Shown: positions 25,617-34,024 of the stretch, piece after piece
How positions within the stretch are numbered: position 1 is the first letter of the stretch
How the letters are laid out: each line of letters starts with the position of its first letter
Source of the DNA: an uncultured Alphaproteobacteria bacterium
Lineage (GTDB): Bacteria; Pseudomonadota; Alphaproteobacteria; UBA7985; CAJQQZ01
Length of the DNA stretch: 36,792 bases
Reading direction: 5' to 3'
Assembly: GCA_905480575.1 (NCBI GenBank)
Contig: CAJQQZ010000070.1
Location: forward strand, 1-36,792
Translations under genes and position numbers: made by a program
Notes under the pieces: generated by a model
Database searches by the model: none
What the model saw: only the letters and a program-made list of their open reading frames with translations
Told to the model about the DNA's origin: nothing

Positions 25617-26210
25617 ATGATTTCAGACCTCGAACGATTGATCCAAATGCTGGCTCGGTTGCCTGGATTGGGGCCGAGGTCCGCGCGTCGAGTAGCGCTT
25701 GAGCTTATCAAAAAACGCGATGCACTGATGTTGCCTCTTGCAAGGGCCATGGAGACGGCAGCGCATAGTTTGAAGCTCTGTTCTTCCTGTGGAAATTTTG
25801 ATACGCAGTCCCCTTGTGACCTTTGTACCGACCCCAGGCGTGACAACACGCTGTTTTGTGTGGTCGCCGATATAGCTGACCTTTGGGCGTTGGAGCGAAC
25901 GAAGGCGTTTACAGGTCGCTATCACGTGTTGGGCGGGACTTTGTCGGCCCTTGATGGGATTGGCCCGGACCAATTGAACATCGACTCTCTGGTTGGCCGT
26001 ATCGAGGAGATAAAGCCCAAGGAAGTCATCTTGGCCCTGGGCGCTACCGTTGACGGCCAAACAACGGCACACTACGTGACTGACCGATTAGAGAAATTCG
26101 ATGTAATAATCAGTCGCTTGGCTCACGGTGTCCCGATAGGCGGGGAACTAGATTACCTGGATGACGGCACGCTGACCACGGCGCTGCGGGCACGTCGACC
26201 GAGCTCATAG
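25617..26210 (+). CDS. recR: Recombination mediator RecR
   Basis: A 197-residue protein that helps RecF and RecO load RecA at gaps. A helix-hairpin-helix is at about residues 8-30 ([14 protein letters not shown]), the C4 zinc finger is C55, C58, C67, C70, and a Toprim domain follows with [12 protein letters not shown]. Another conserved segment is [18 protein letters not shown]-like ([13 protein letters not shown] here). ATG 25617 starts nine bases after the ybaB stop. Its stop is followed by a long hairpin, 26215-26243, but that lies in the sequence of the frameshifted kinase gene on the other strand. Confidence 0.96.
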   Translation: MISDLERLIQMLARLPGLGPRSARRVALELIKKRDALMLPLARAMETAAHSLKLCSSCGNFDTQSPCDLCTDPRRDNTLFCVVADIADLWALERTKAFTGRYHVLGGTLSALDGIGPDQLNIDSLVGRIEEIKPKEVILALGATVDGQTTAHYVTDRLEKFDVIISRLAHGVPIGGELDYLDDGTLTTALRARRPSS

Positions 26211-26707
26211 GCTTTCAACAAAGGTGTTGACCTCCTTTGTTGAGGTAAAATGGATAATTTTTGTATCCTTTGAAGCCGTCATCAGGTGCCGCTTCAAATT
26301 CTCTCTGCTTGTTTTTCTCGTTCGCCAAATGAAAGAAAAAACTCAGGATCCAATCGTTCGGGGCAGTTTTCTTGCATATCTGGTCTAGTCCTACCGCGAT
26401 AGACGATTGACCGCCAGAAGCACCTCCATAATCTCAGCCAAAACGGTATGTCCAGCCAAATGATGGTATCCGCGCGCTCTATCCGCTCGGCATAAGTGCG
26501 CATATGACCGCCTTCGAAAATCCACTGCTCGCGCATATGAACTTCGTGGGCCATCTGGTCTTTTTCCTCAACTGAACGGGCGTCCCAACCGGGTCGATAG
26601 TGAATATGGTCCATGTGGTAGAGCGGTAACCCGGTCTTTACTGCCAATTTAATGCCCAGCGTTGATTTCCCAGATCCAGGACCGCCAGATATCATGATCC
26701 GTTGCAT
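26205..26707 (-). pseudogene. FlaR-like P-loop kinase gene with a single-base frameshift
   Basis: The open frame from ATG 26707 gives 137 residues with Walker A GGPGSGKST (residues 8-16), HMDHIHYRPGW and IIWLDIPFWLRLWR. This matches AAA-type small kinases annotated as DNA topology modulation protein FlaR or adenylate-kinase-like, which are about 165-185 residues long. The frame breaks at a T6 run on the minus strand (within GAGTTTTTTCTTTC). One more T would continue as FFSFIWRTRKTSREN and end [10 protein letters not shown], the family's C-terminal pattern, with the stop at 26205-26207, overlapping the recR end by six bases. It is either a real pseudogene or a sequencing error in a homopolymer. 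Confidence 0.75.
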
Positions 26708-26835
26708 GAATCTTTCTTTCGTTTTCCCTCAAAAAGGAAAAGAACCTACAGCTTTTGATTGCGTAGTGGAAGGACACGAAGCCGAGGTTTTTTGGCAGCT
26801 AAAAAGCCGTCTTTCTGCCTTTTGTTCGAGCAGAC

Positions 26836-27858
26836 CTAGAAATCGTAGCCAACACGGTCAACCATGTCTGAGGCCGCTTTGATGAGATTTGCAACTTCTG
26901 ACAAAGGCAGCTGATCGCCCTTGAATTCACCCCAAGAGGCCACCAGTTCAGAAGGTGCCACGCCTTCTTTGACCGGGTATTCATAGTTAACTTCGGCGTA
27001 AATTTTCTGAGCGGTGTCGCTGGAGAGAAACTCCATGAAGGCGAGGGCCTCTGCTTTGTTTTTGGCAGCAGCCGTCATGGTGACACCTGAGATATTGATA
27101 TGCGCGCCGCGATCTTCTTGGTTTGGAAAGATAATGCGAACTGAGTCTGCCCAGGCTTGCTGATCTTCTTTCGCCAACATTTTACCGAGGTAATAAGAAT
27201 TGCCGAGAGAGACGTCACATTCACCGGAATAGATGCCTTTAACTTGAGCTCGGTCATTGCCAGCGGGTTTGCGCACTAGATTGTTTTTGAGGCCTGCTAG
27301 CCAAGCTTCAGCATCGGCTTCGCCATAGTGCGCTATCATGGAGGCGAGCAGGGCTAAATTGTAGGGGTGCTTGCCAGAGCGGGTACAGATACGCTCGTAC
27401 CAGATCTCATAGGCCAACTCTTCGTAGGAGGTGATCTCATCTTCTTTGACGCGGTCTTTAGAGACGTAAATGGCGCGCACTCTTTTGGTCAATCCATACC
27501 AGTGGCCTTCGCTATCTCTAAGATTGGCAGGAATGTTGGTGTTAAGCTCACCGCTGGAAACCGGCTGTGTCAGGCCTTTTGATTTGGCTTGTTGCAGTTT
27601 CGAGAAGTCAGAAGTTAGGAGGAGATCAGCCGGACTGTTTGATCCTTCGGCTTCCAACCGATTGATCAGGCCTTTCTTGGCGAAGACGATGTTAACCTCT
27701 ATGCCGGTTTCTTCTTTGAAAGCCTCTATCAGGGGAGCCATGAGAAACTCTTGTCTAAAGGAGTAGACGTTTACTTCTTTGCCGAAAGACGAGGAAATCA
27801 ATGAGAAAAAGAGGCAGACGCCGCCGAAGAAAGTAGCAAGCAAGTAGCGAGAGCGCAT
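26836..27858 (-). CDS. Periplasmic iron(III)-binding protein (FutA/FbpA type)
   Basis: A 340-residue solute-binding protein with a signal peptide (residues 1-26, cleavage after SSFG likely). EVNVYSFRQEFLMAPLIEAFKEETGI opens the mature protein, followed by ADLLLTSDFSKLQQAK, GLTKRVRAIYVSKDRV and GNSYYLGKML. These match ferric iron-binding components of ABC importers, with tyrosines in the C-terminal part that can hold iron. No permease or ATPase gene adjoins it, so its partners are elsewhere. A 7-bp inverted repeat upstream (27915-27941) may be an iron-response operator. ATG 27858 has AAGGA upstream. Confidence 0.9.
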   Translation of the reverse strand: MRSRYLLATFFGGVCLFFSLISSSFGKEVNVYSFRQEFLMAPLIEAFKEETGIEVNIVFAKKGLINRLEAEGSNSPADLLLTSDFSKLQQAKSKGLTQPVSSGELNTNIPANLRDSEGHWYGLTKRVRAIYVSKDRVKEDEITSYEELAYEIWYERICTRSGKHPYNLALLASMIAHYGEADAEAWLAGLKNNLVRKPAGNDRAQVKGIYSGECDVSLGNSYYLGKMLAKEDQQAWADSVRIIFPNQEDRGAHINISGVTMTAAAKNKAEALAFMEFLSSDTAQKIYAEVNYEYPVKEGVAPSELVASWGEFKGDQLPLSEVANLIKAASDMVDRVGYDF

Positions 27859-27914
27859 CTTACAGTCCTTAAGTGAAGTAGTAGTTTTTGTTTAAAGAGT
27901 ACTAAAACAGTACC

Positions 27915-27941
27915 ATTAGTCAATTTCTTTATAAGACTAAT
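27915..27941. promoter_or_regulatory. Inverted repeat upstream of the iron-binding protein gene
   Basis: ATTAGTC (27915-27921) and GACTAAT (27935-27941) form a perfect inverted repeat with a 13-base AT-rich spacer, about 57-83 bases before the ATG. ACCA and TGGT flank it after a small offset. It is placed as an operator would be, but I cannot match it to a Fur, Irr or RirA consensus. Confidence 0.4.
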
Positions 27942-28002
27942 ATGGTCTCTTTTATGAAGCTTAGTTAGAATTCCTCAATTTGGAAGTTTTTGTCGCAGCG
28001 GA

Positions 28003-28407
28003 CTATAGCTTCATATGACGTGCACGTGCACCACGCTCGATACCGGTTGCGATCAGGCGATCGATTTCCAGTTCTTGGCGAATCATTTGCAAAAGCCTAA
28101 TTTCTTCGTCTGCCGCAACACCATCAACCGCAGCAACATCGCAAGCTAAGGCGTAAGCGGTTTCATTCAGTTTCTCAGGCATGAATTGTGCGATCAAAGC
28201 CAGCACTTTATCGAGGCCGTCTTCGTCCTTGAAATAAGCGGCACAGGCTGTCGCATCTTCCGGCAAATTGTCGACTTCATAATCATGAAAGACAGGGAGA
28301 GAAGAGACTAGCTGATCAATCCGACCCAGCTCATAGTCAGGCATGCTTTGGTCTGCTGCCGACATAAGAACCATAGTGTAGATTAGAGCCTGATGGTGAT
28401 TGAGCAT
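28003..28407 (-). CDS. TerB-like (tellurite resistance/DjlA N-terminal-like) protein
   Basis: A 134-residue all-helical cytosolic protein with the TerB fold: VLMSAADQSMPDYELGRI near the start and ACDVAAVDGVAADEEIRLL near residue 90-110, both with the acidic D-x-x-D/E metal-binding style repeats. Molecular role is unclear; the TerB name does not prove tellurite resistance, and no other ter gene is nearby. It is upstream of the iron-binding protein gene on the same strand, separated by about 145 bases. Confidence 0.82.
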   Translation of the reverse strand: MLNHHQALIYTMVLMSAADQSMPDYELGRIDQLVSSLPVFHDYEVDNLPEDATACAAYFKDEDGLDKVLALIAQFMPEKLNETAYALACDVAAVDGVAADEEIRLLQMIRQELEIDRLIATGIERGARARHMKL

Positions 28408-28459
28408 TTTTGTCCCCGCTTTGATAATAGTCCAGACTTAGTGATTGCCTAAGCTATGA

Positions 28460-31213
28460 TCAAGTCTTCAAGAAACTTCTCACTGATTCTAGTGCTTCTT
28501 TCAGTCCAACTTTCTCGATTTCAATGCCTTCTGGGAATGCGGACATCAAACGAGTGGGCATCATGGGGTCGAGGAGGACGAAGACACCGCGATCGTCGGC
28601 TTTCCGAATGAGGCGGCCAAAGGCCTGGCGAAGTTTGAGGCGGACTAGGCGTTCGTCGTATGTGCGGCCGCCGAAAGCCTCGCGACGGGCCTTGTGCGCG
28701 ATAGAAGGTCGAGGCCAGGGCACACGGTCAAAAACAATGAGCCGCAAGGGATCACCCGGAACATCAACACCATCACGCACCGCGTCAGTTCCAAGCAAGC
28801 AAGAATCTCGTTCGCTGCGGAACATTTCTATGAGCGTGGAAATGCCAATTCGGTCGACATGTTGGGCAAAGAGATTGATGCCGTTTTGTTCCAATTGACC
28901 AGCGATCCGCTCGTGAACGCCGCGCAGTCTCGCTATAGCTGTGAACAGGCCGAGGCCTCCCCCGCCGGATGCGAAGAACAATTCACGGTAGGCCGCTGCG
29001 ATCTGGTCTAGATCGTCTTTGCGGACATCTTTGACGATGATCACCTTTGTGCGTTCTTGATAAGCGAAAGGTGAATGGTGCAGTGAATGGAGCGCAGGCT
29101 GTTCTACTAGGTAGCGGGCACCGGTGGCTTCTTCAGCCGCTCGCCAATCCTCAACCTCTGTGGCTGATTGATCTCTGAGTGTGGCGGAAGTAAACAGGGC
29201 ACCATGGGCGGTTTGCCGAAGACATTGAATGAAGGGCTGTGTTGGGTCAACGTAATGGCGGAAATAGCCCACATTCAGGTCGCGACCATCGACCCGATCA
29301 ACCGCAAACCAGTCGATGTATTCTTCGGGCGTTTTTTGCTCTTCTAAAGAGGCCAACATGGCGCGCCAGGACTCGAGTCCAAAGATTGCGCGATTGTCCA
29401 TGGTGGTGAGTAAACCATCAATCCGGCGACGGTCATCGCTGTCCAAACTGTCGGCACCATCGGTCAAATGCTTGCTCAATATGGCTTTGAGTTGTTTGAG
29501 CGGATCGAGCAATTGCAACAGCGCCATGTCGAGGTGCTTGGCTCTCACCAGCACGCCTTCGTTCAGGGGATGAGGCTCACACTCAATCGAATAGGGATCA
29601 CCGGCTTTTTCCGACCGCGCGTAGACTTGCTGCCCTATAACGGACAAAAGTGATTCGTAAGGACCTACTGAGGCTCCCGAGCTCAAGCGGTTCAGCCAGC
29701 CGGGAGCGGGTAATATTTTGGCTTTTTCAACAATCTCTCGAACACAGCCTTCCAGTTTACTGTCGTGCTCAATCAGTTCCCTCAATCGCAAACGAATACC
29801 GCCAGACCTTCCTGACCGTCGACCACTGGCTTCATTGCCGAGCAACCAGCGGCGCAGTTCCTGGCCTTCGGACATGGTTAGATGAGCGCCAAAGGCCGAA
29901 TCAGCAGCGTCAAAGATGTGATGCCCTTCGTCGAAGACATAGCGAGTTGGCATGGTGGTTTCATCACCACCACCAGCTGTTTGGTTCATGACCAGGGCAT
30001 GGTTGGCGATCACAAGCTCAGCGTGCCGGGACGCGCGGACGGATTTCTCGATGAAGCATTTTCTGTAATGCTGGCAGGCAGAATAAATGCATTCACCTCT
30101 GCGGTCGGCGAGTTCTAAGGTTTGCCTCGTGCCCAACAAGTCGACAAGCCATCCGGGCAAGTCACCAGATACCAGTTCTCCATTGCGTGTGGCGTCAATC
30201 CATCGAACCAGCAGTGCCTGCGAAATGGCATCGTGCGCGGAGGAGGCTAAACTCTGAACAGCCTCTTCAAAGTTTAGCAGGCAGAGGTAATTTTCGCGAC
30301 CCTTGCGAACGACAACCTTGGCTTCTTTTTCTTGTTTGGACGGATATAGATTATCCAATTCTTGATCGATCTGACGCTGGAGGTTTCGGGTGTAGGTCGA
30401 CAACCAAACCGGCGCTTTGTTTTTTTCGGCCCAGAGGCTGGCTGGAGCAATATAGCCAAGCGTTTTTCCAACGCCTGTACCGGCTTCTGAGACAACCACA
30501 TTGGGATTGAATTCTTCCTGCCTCGGCGCAAAAGCACCGGAGGCGGCGACGGCGAAGGCGCGTTGACCTTGTCTAACTTCACTTTTGTTGCGCAACAATT
30601 CACCGAGGCGGGTCAGGCTTTCCATCTCATCAACGCCGTGATGAGATGCGGGCGGGCGAGGGGCAATGTCTTCCCACTCCTTCAGCCGGTCCCACACTCT
30701 CAGTGCGCGTCTGACGTCCCGTTCAGGAAAACCTTGGTCGCGTCCACAGGCATGCAGAACCACCGGTCCCCAGGGCCAAGCGGCTTGTTGCATGTGCCAA
30801 GCTAGGGGGGCCGCATAGGGATCATTTTGTCCACGAGATGCCAATTCCAGGAGCAGCCTTTGCGCAGCTTGTAGAATCGTTAGTGCCTCTCGGTCCAAGG
30901 AATCGGGAATGTTCAATCCCAAGGCTGTGGCTAACCCCTTTGCAGTCGGTGTACAAAATGCTGCTGGTCTGACAAAAGCAAAGAGCTCTAGCACATCTAA
31001 ACACTTGGTCGCTGGGATCTGCAATCGGCGCAGAGTTTCCGGCGCATGGCACAATAATGTGGGCTCTTCGTTGATGCGTGACCGGGCCGAAATGGGGCTC
31101 AGTTCTTCAATCTCCCCATCCTCGCTCATGTAAATCGCATGCCTGCGGCCAGCCGCTAAAACAGGTGCAGAAAAAGCCACATTCGGATGAGATTGAGGAC
31201 GTTCAGATGACAT
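28460..31213 (-). CDS. DinG/YoaA-type ATP-dependent DNA helicase
   Basis: A 917-residue superfamily 2 (XPD-like) helicase. Walker A GTGVGKT is at 245-251 and the DEAH-like box FDEGHH at about 427-432. Four candidate 4Fe-4S cysteines are C311, C375, C380 and C386, in the spacing seen in DinG/XPD. The C-terminal motifs are LLGTDAVRDGVDVPGD and QAFGRLIRKADDRG. Residues 1-200 are an extension compared with the 716-residue Escherichia coli DinG, with no motif I recognise. It probably unwinds DNA in repair or replication conflicts. It is divergent from lysK across 86 bases, and an inverted repeat lies just upstream (31225-31238). Confidence 0.9.
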   Translation of the reverse strand: MSSERPQSHPNVAFSAPVLAAGRRHAIYMSEDGEIEELSPISARSRINEEPTLLCHAPETLRRLQIPATKCLDVLELFAFVRPAAFCTPTAKGLATALGLNIPDSLDREALTILQAAQRLLLELASRGQNDPYAAPLAWHMQQAAWPWGPVVLHACGRDQGFPERDVRRALRVWDRLKEWEDIAPRPPASHHGVDEMESLTRLGELLRNKSEVRQGQRAFAVAASGAFAPRQEEFNPNVVVSEAGTGVGKTLGYIAPASLWAEKNKAPVWLSTYTRNLQRQIDQELDNLYPSKQEKEAKVVVRKGRENYLCLLNFEEAVQSLASSAHDAISQALLVRWIDATRNGELVSGDLPGWLVDLLGTRQTLELADRRGECIYSACQHYRKCFIEKSVRASRHAELVIANHALVMNQTAGGGDETTMPTRYVFDEGHHIFDAADSAFGAHLTMSEGQELRRWLLGNEASGRRSGRSGGIRLRLRELIEHDSKLEGCVREIVEKAKILPAPGWLNRLSSGASVGPYESLLSVIGQQVYARSEKAGDPYSIECEPHPLNEGVLVRAKHLDMALLQLLDPLKQLKAILSKHLTDGADSLDSDDRRRIDGLLTTMDNRAIFGLESWRAMLASLEEQKTPEEYIDWFAVDRVDGRDLNVGYFRHYVDPTQPFIQCLRQTAHGALFTSATLRDQSATEVEDWRAAEEATGARYLVEQPALHSLHHSPFAYQERTKVIIVKDVRKDDLDQIAAAYRELFFASGGGGLGLFTAIARLRGVHERIAGQLEQNGINLFAQHVDRIGISTLIEMFRSERDSCLLGTDAVRDGVDVPGDPLRLIVFDRVPWPRPSIAHKARREAFGGRTYDERLVRLKLRQAFGRLIRKADDRGVFVLLDPMMPTRLMSAFPEGIEIEKVGLKEALESVRSFLKT

Positions 31214-31224
31214 GGCAGTCTTAT

Positions 31225-31238
31225 AGTCCGCTTGGACT
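31225..31238. promoter_or_regulatory. Short inverted repeat between dinG-like gene and lysK
   Basis: AGTCC-gctt-GGACT is a perfect 5-bp inverted repeat 12 bases from the helicase start codon, in the divergent intergenic region. It does not match an alphaproteobacterial LexA box (GTTC-N7-GTTC). It may be an operator or chance. Confidence 0.2.
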
Positions 31239-31262
31239 CGGCATACAAACTTTGATCGCCTG

Positions 31263-31291
31263 TTGACCTGAGTTAATCACAAGCCTAGAAA
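31263..31291 (+). promoter_or_regulatory. Candidate sigma-70 promoter for lysK
   Basis: TTGACC (31263-31268) and TAGAAA (31286-31291) are separated by 17 bases. The predicted transcription start falls within a few bases of ATG 31300, and no Shine-Dalgarno sequence precedes that ATG, so the mRNA may be leaderless. This is based on inspection only. Confidence 0.35.
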
Positions 31292-31299
31292 CCCGCGCT

Positions 31300-32883
31300 A
31301 TGACAGATCTATCGACACTCGCAAAATCCGCCCGTGCTTGGCCTTTTGAGGAAGCACGCAAACTCCTCGTTCGTACCAAAGGACAGGTGCCTGAGAAGGG
31401 CTACGTCTTGTTCCAAACCGGCTATGGCCCTTCGGGTCTGCCACACATGGGGACCTTTGGTGAGGTTGCCAGAACCGCAATGGTGCGCAAGGCTTTTGAA
31501 ACGCTTTGCCCCGATGTGCCAACGCGCCTGTTTTGCTTCTCCGATGACATGGACGGCTTGCGTAAAGTACCAAGCAATGTGCCGAATAAGGAAGCTCTAG
31601 AGAAGGACTTGGGTAAGCCTTTAACCAAAGTGATGGATCCTTTTGGGACCCACGCATCATTTGGCGAACATAACAACGCACGCCTTTGTGCTTTTTTAGA
31701 TCGTTTTGGTTTCGACTATGAATTCAAATCAGCCACTGACTACTACATGTCAGGGGATTTTGACGAAGGTTTGATGCGTGTTTTGGCACATTATGACCAG
31801 ATCATGGGTATCATGTTGCCGACGCTTGGTGAAGAACGTCGCAAGACCTATTCGCCGTTCCTGCCCATTTGTCCGAAGACTGGTGTTGTTCTTCAGGTTC
31901 CTGTTGTTGAACGCAATCTGGAGCAAGGCACGATTGTTTATGAAGAGCCCGATGGTTCTCGCACCGAGGTGCCGGTGACGGGTGGGGCCTGTAAGCTCCA
32001 GTGGAAGCCTGACTGGGGCATGCGTAAGTATGCGCTTGGCGTGGACTACGAAATGGCCGGTAAGGACCTGATTGAATCAACCAAGCTTTCTGCAAAGATC
32101 GTCAAAGTGCTTGGTGGTCGTGCGCCTGAAGGGTTCGACTATGAGCACTTCCTGGATGATCAAGGCCAGAAGATTTCGAAGTCGAAAGGCAATGGCTTGT
32201 CCATGGAAGAATGGTTGACCTATGCGCCGGATGAATCGTTGTCCATGTACATGTTCACCAAGCCTAGGACGGCAAAGCGATTGTACTTTGATGTTATTCC
32301 AAAGGCCGTTGATGACTATCTGACTTTCATTTCTAAGTTCCCCGATGAGGAACCAGCGAAGCAGTTGGAAAATCCCGTTTGGCATATTCACGGTGGTAAC
32401 CCGCCTGCGCCAGAAATCGGTTTGTCATTTGCGATCCTTCTGAACTTGGCCTCAGTGGTCAATGCAGATGACCCATCGACCCTTTGGGGTTTCATCTCGC
32501 GGTATCAGCCAGATGCAACACCGGAGAATGCACCAATGTTGGGCCGTTTGGTTGGCTACGCGATGACCTATTATCAGGACTTCGTGAAGCCGAAGAAGTC
32601 TTATCGTGCGCCAACCGAGGGTGAACAAAAGGCTTTGCAACAGCTTCATGGTGCATTGGATGAGTTCAAAGGCTCGAATGATGCGCAGGCTATTCAGTCC
32701 GCTGTTTTTGCTGTTGGTAAAGCTGCGGAATATGAAAACCTACGGGAATGGTTCCAGGCACTCTACCAAGTGCTTCTAGGCCAAGACCAGGGTCCGCGCT
32801 TTGGTTCCTTCGTCGCACTTTACGGTGTCGAAGAAACCCAGTCACTGATCACAAAAGTCTTAGCTGGCGAAAGTTTGGCGTAA
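31300..32883 (+). CDS. lysK: Class I lysyl-tRNA synthetase
   Basis: A 527-residue lysine-tRNA ligase of the class I (archaeal-type) family found in archaea, alphaproteobacteria and spirochetes. It charges tRNA-Lys and is unrelated to the usual bacterial class II LysS. The HIGH-type motif is HMGT at residues 49-52, and KISKS at residues 291-295 is the KMSKS equivalent. Other family segments are FCFSDDMDGLRKVPSNVPN and VDYEMAGKDLIES. The C-terminal helical part is about 370-527. A hairpin (32896-32923) lies 12 bases after its stop. Confidence 0.96.
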   Translation: MTDLSTLAKSARAWPFEEARKLLVRTKGQVPEKGYVLFQTGYGPSGLPHMGTFGEVARTAMVRKAFETLCPDVPTRLFCFSDDMDGLRKVPSNVPNKEALEKDLGKPLTKVMDPFGTHASFGEHNNARLCAFLDRFGFDYEFKSATDYYMSGDFDEGLMRVLAHYDQIMGIMLPTLGEERRKTYSPFLPICPKTGVVLQVPVVERNLEQGTIVYEEPDGSRTEVPVTGGACKLQWKPDWGMRKYALGVDYEMAGKDLIESTKLSAKIVKVLGGRAPEGFDYEHFLDDQGQKISKSKGNGLSMEEWLTYAPDESLSMYMFTKPRTAKRLYFDVIPKAVDDYLTFISKFPDEEPAKQLENPVWHIHGGNPPAPEIGLSFAILLNLASVVNADDPSTLWGFISRYQPDATPENAPMLGRLVGYAMTYYQDFVKPKKSYRAPTEGEQKALQQLHGALDEFKGSNDAQAIQSAVFAVGKAAEYENLREWFQALYQVLLGQDQGPRFGSFVALYGVEETQSLITKVLAGESLA

Positions 32884-32895
32884 GCTTGACTCTTT

Positions 32896-32923
32896 CCCAG
32901 GGATTCCGCAGGAATTACCTGGG
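32896..32923 (+). terminator. Hairpin after lysK, probable terminator
   Basis: CCCAGG (32896-32901) pairs with CCTGGG (32918-32923), with ATTCC/GGAAT nested inside, giving a long interrupted stem starting 12 bases after the lysK stop. The downstream sequence gcttcttgctgtt is only partly T-rich, so termination efficiency is uncertain. Confidence 0.5.
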
Positions 32924-32997
32924 GCTTCTTGCTGTTGAGAGCTCTACCTTTGTGAGACCCTGAACCGTTTTGTGCTTCTTCAGGAAGGTGAGCCTTT

Positions 32998-33507
32998 ATG
33001 AAACTCTTCTTCGATCAACTTCCGGCTAAGTTTGGCACCATTCATTTGGTGTCGGATGGCGAGCGGATGGTCAGCCTGGACTTCAAAGGCTTTGAAGAGC
33101 GCCTGCACAAACTCATGTCTAAGCGATATGAGGCTTACGAGCTTGTGGATCAGGATAACCCGCAAGGTTTTACAGACATATTGAAAGCCTACCTCGCCGG
33201 TGACATCACGGCTGTGGATGCAATCCCGGTTGATACAGGTGGTACAGAATTTCAAAAATCCTGTTGGGAGCTATTGCGGAAAATTCCCGCAGGAGAAACC
33301 TGGACCTATGGTCAAATGGCTAAGGTGTTAGGCAATCCCAACGCCAGCCGTGCAGTAGGAATCACCAATTCCCTCAATCCGGTTGGTATTGTTGTGCCTT
33401 GCCACCGGGTTATCGGGGCAAGTGGAAAGCTAACAGGATACGCTGGAGGCTTGAACGTCAAAGACTGGCTCTTAAAGCATGAGGGTGCGCAGGGCCAATT
33501 GCTTTAG
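32998..33507 (+). CDS. ogt: Methylated-DNA--protein-cysteine methyltransferase
   Basis: A 169-residue suicide repair enzyme that takes the alkyl group from O6-alkylguanine. The acceptor motif PCHRV is at residues 134-138 with Cys135 as acceptor. The helix-turn-helix region is TWTYGQMAKVLGNPNASRAVG and the Asn hinge GITNSLNP follows. The N-terminal domain is the short Ogt/AGT type without the Ada regulatory part. ATG 32998 has AGGAAGGTGAG just upstream. The stop interlocks with that of the next gene (TTAG, 33504-33507). Confidence 0.95.
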   Translation: MKLFFDQLPAKFGTIHLVSDGERMVSLDFKGFEERLHKLMSKRYEAYELVDQDNPQGFTDILKAYLAGDITAVDAIPVDTGGTEFQKSCWELLRKIPAGETWTYGQMAKVLGNPNASRAVGITNSLNPVGIVVPCHRVIGASGKLTGYAGGLNVKDWLLKHEGAQGQLL

Positions 33508-33839
33508 TTCCGAATGAAGTAGTTTTTGCCGAGGGCAGTTTCCCAGTCCAATGCAGCCTGACAAGCCATGTCACCAAGAGCTGCCAACTTACCAACCGAT
33601 GTTTTACGATTGAGCACAACATAGTTGTTGCCTGCGGCGTTGTTGGTGCTGCCTTTCATCAGATCCTCTAAAGGAAACCCGAAGCCATCAGGATTGAGGG
33701 TGAACTCGGGGCAAGCTTCCACAATTGATAAAGCGTAGCCAAGTTGAGCTTCTGCCCAGGAGCGTTCCGCACTGTCATAGGAGTTGGACCCGGTGAGGAG
33801 AACGCAGCTGGACAAAACCAAGAGAATTTTTTTCATCAT
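33504..33839 (-). CDS. Small exported protein of unknown function
   Basis: A 111-residue protein I do not recognise. It begins with an MMKKILLVLSS signal sequence, with cleavage probably near residue 20; a lipoprotein reading of LSSC at residue 12 would leave an unusually short hydrophobic core. The mature part has two cysteines (C43, C93) that could form a disulfide. It is otherwise helical with a GNNYVVLNRKTSVGKLAALG stretch. A good AGGAGAG precedes the start. It is convergent with ogt by a 4-base stop overlap. Confidence 0.7.
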   Translation of the reverse strand: MMKKILLVLSSCVLLTGSNSYDSAERSWAEAQLGYALSIVEACPEFTLNPDGFGFPLEDLMKGSTNNAAGNNYVVLNRKTSVGKLAALGDMACQAALDWETALGKNYFIRN

Positions 33840-34024
33840 CTCTCTCCTTCGTTGTTAATGCTACAATATACCTCTTTCTTGCCTCAATGCAAACTTGAGG
33901 AAAGAAGGGATCAATACAATGGTTGACTGTCGAGGCTGCTGGTCTATGTCTCTGCATTAATCTTCATTAGAAAATTTGGCTGTGATTCCGATAGGAGTTA
34001 TTGGCCCTTGAAAGGAGCAGAATA

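Noticed and set aside
26215-26243. Strong hairpin TCAACAAAGG/CCTTTGTTGA after recR as an intrinsic terminator
   Set aside because: It has no following T-run and lies in the sequence that encodes the C-terminus of the frameshifted kinase on the other strand. It may still form in RNA, but I cannot call it a terminator.
28003-28407. Tellurite resistance cluster
   Set aside because: Only a TerB-like domain is present, without terA, terC, terD or terZ genes nearby.
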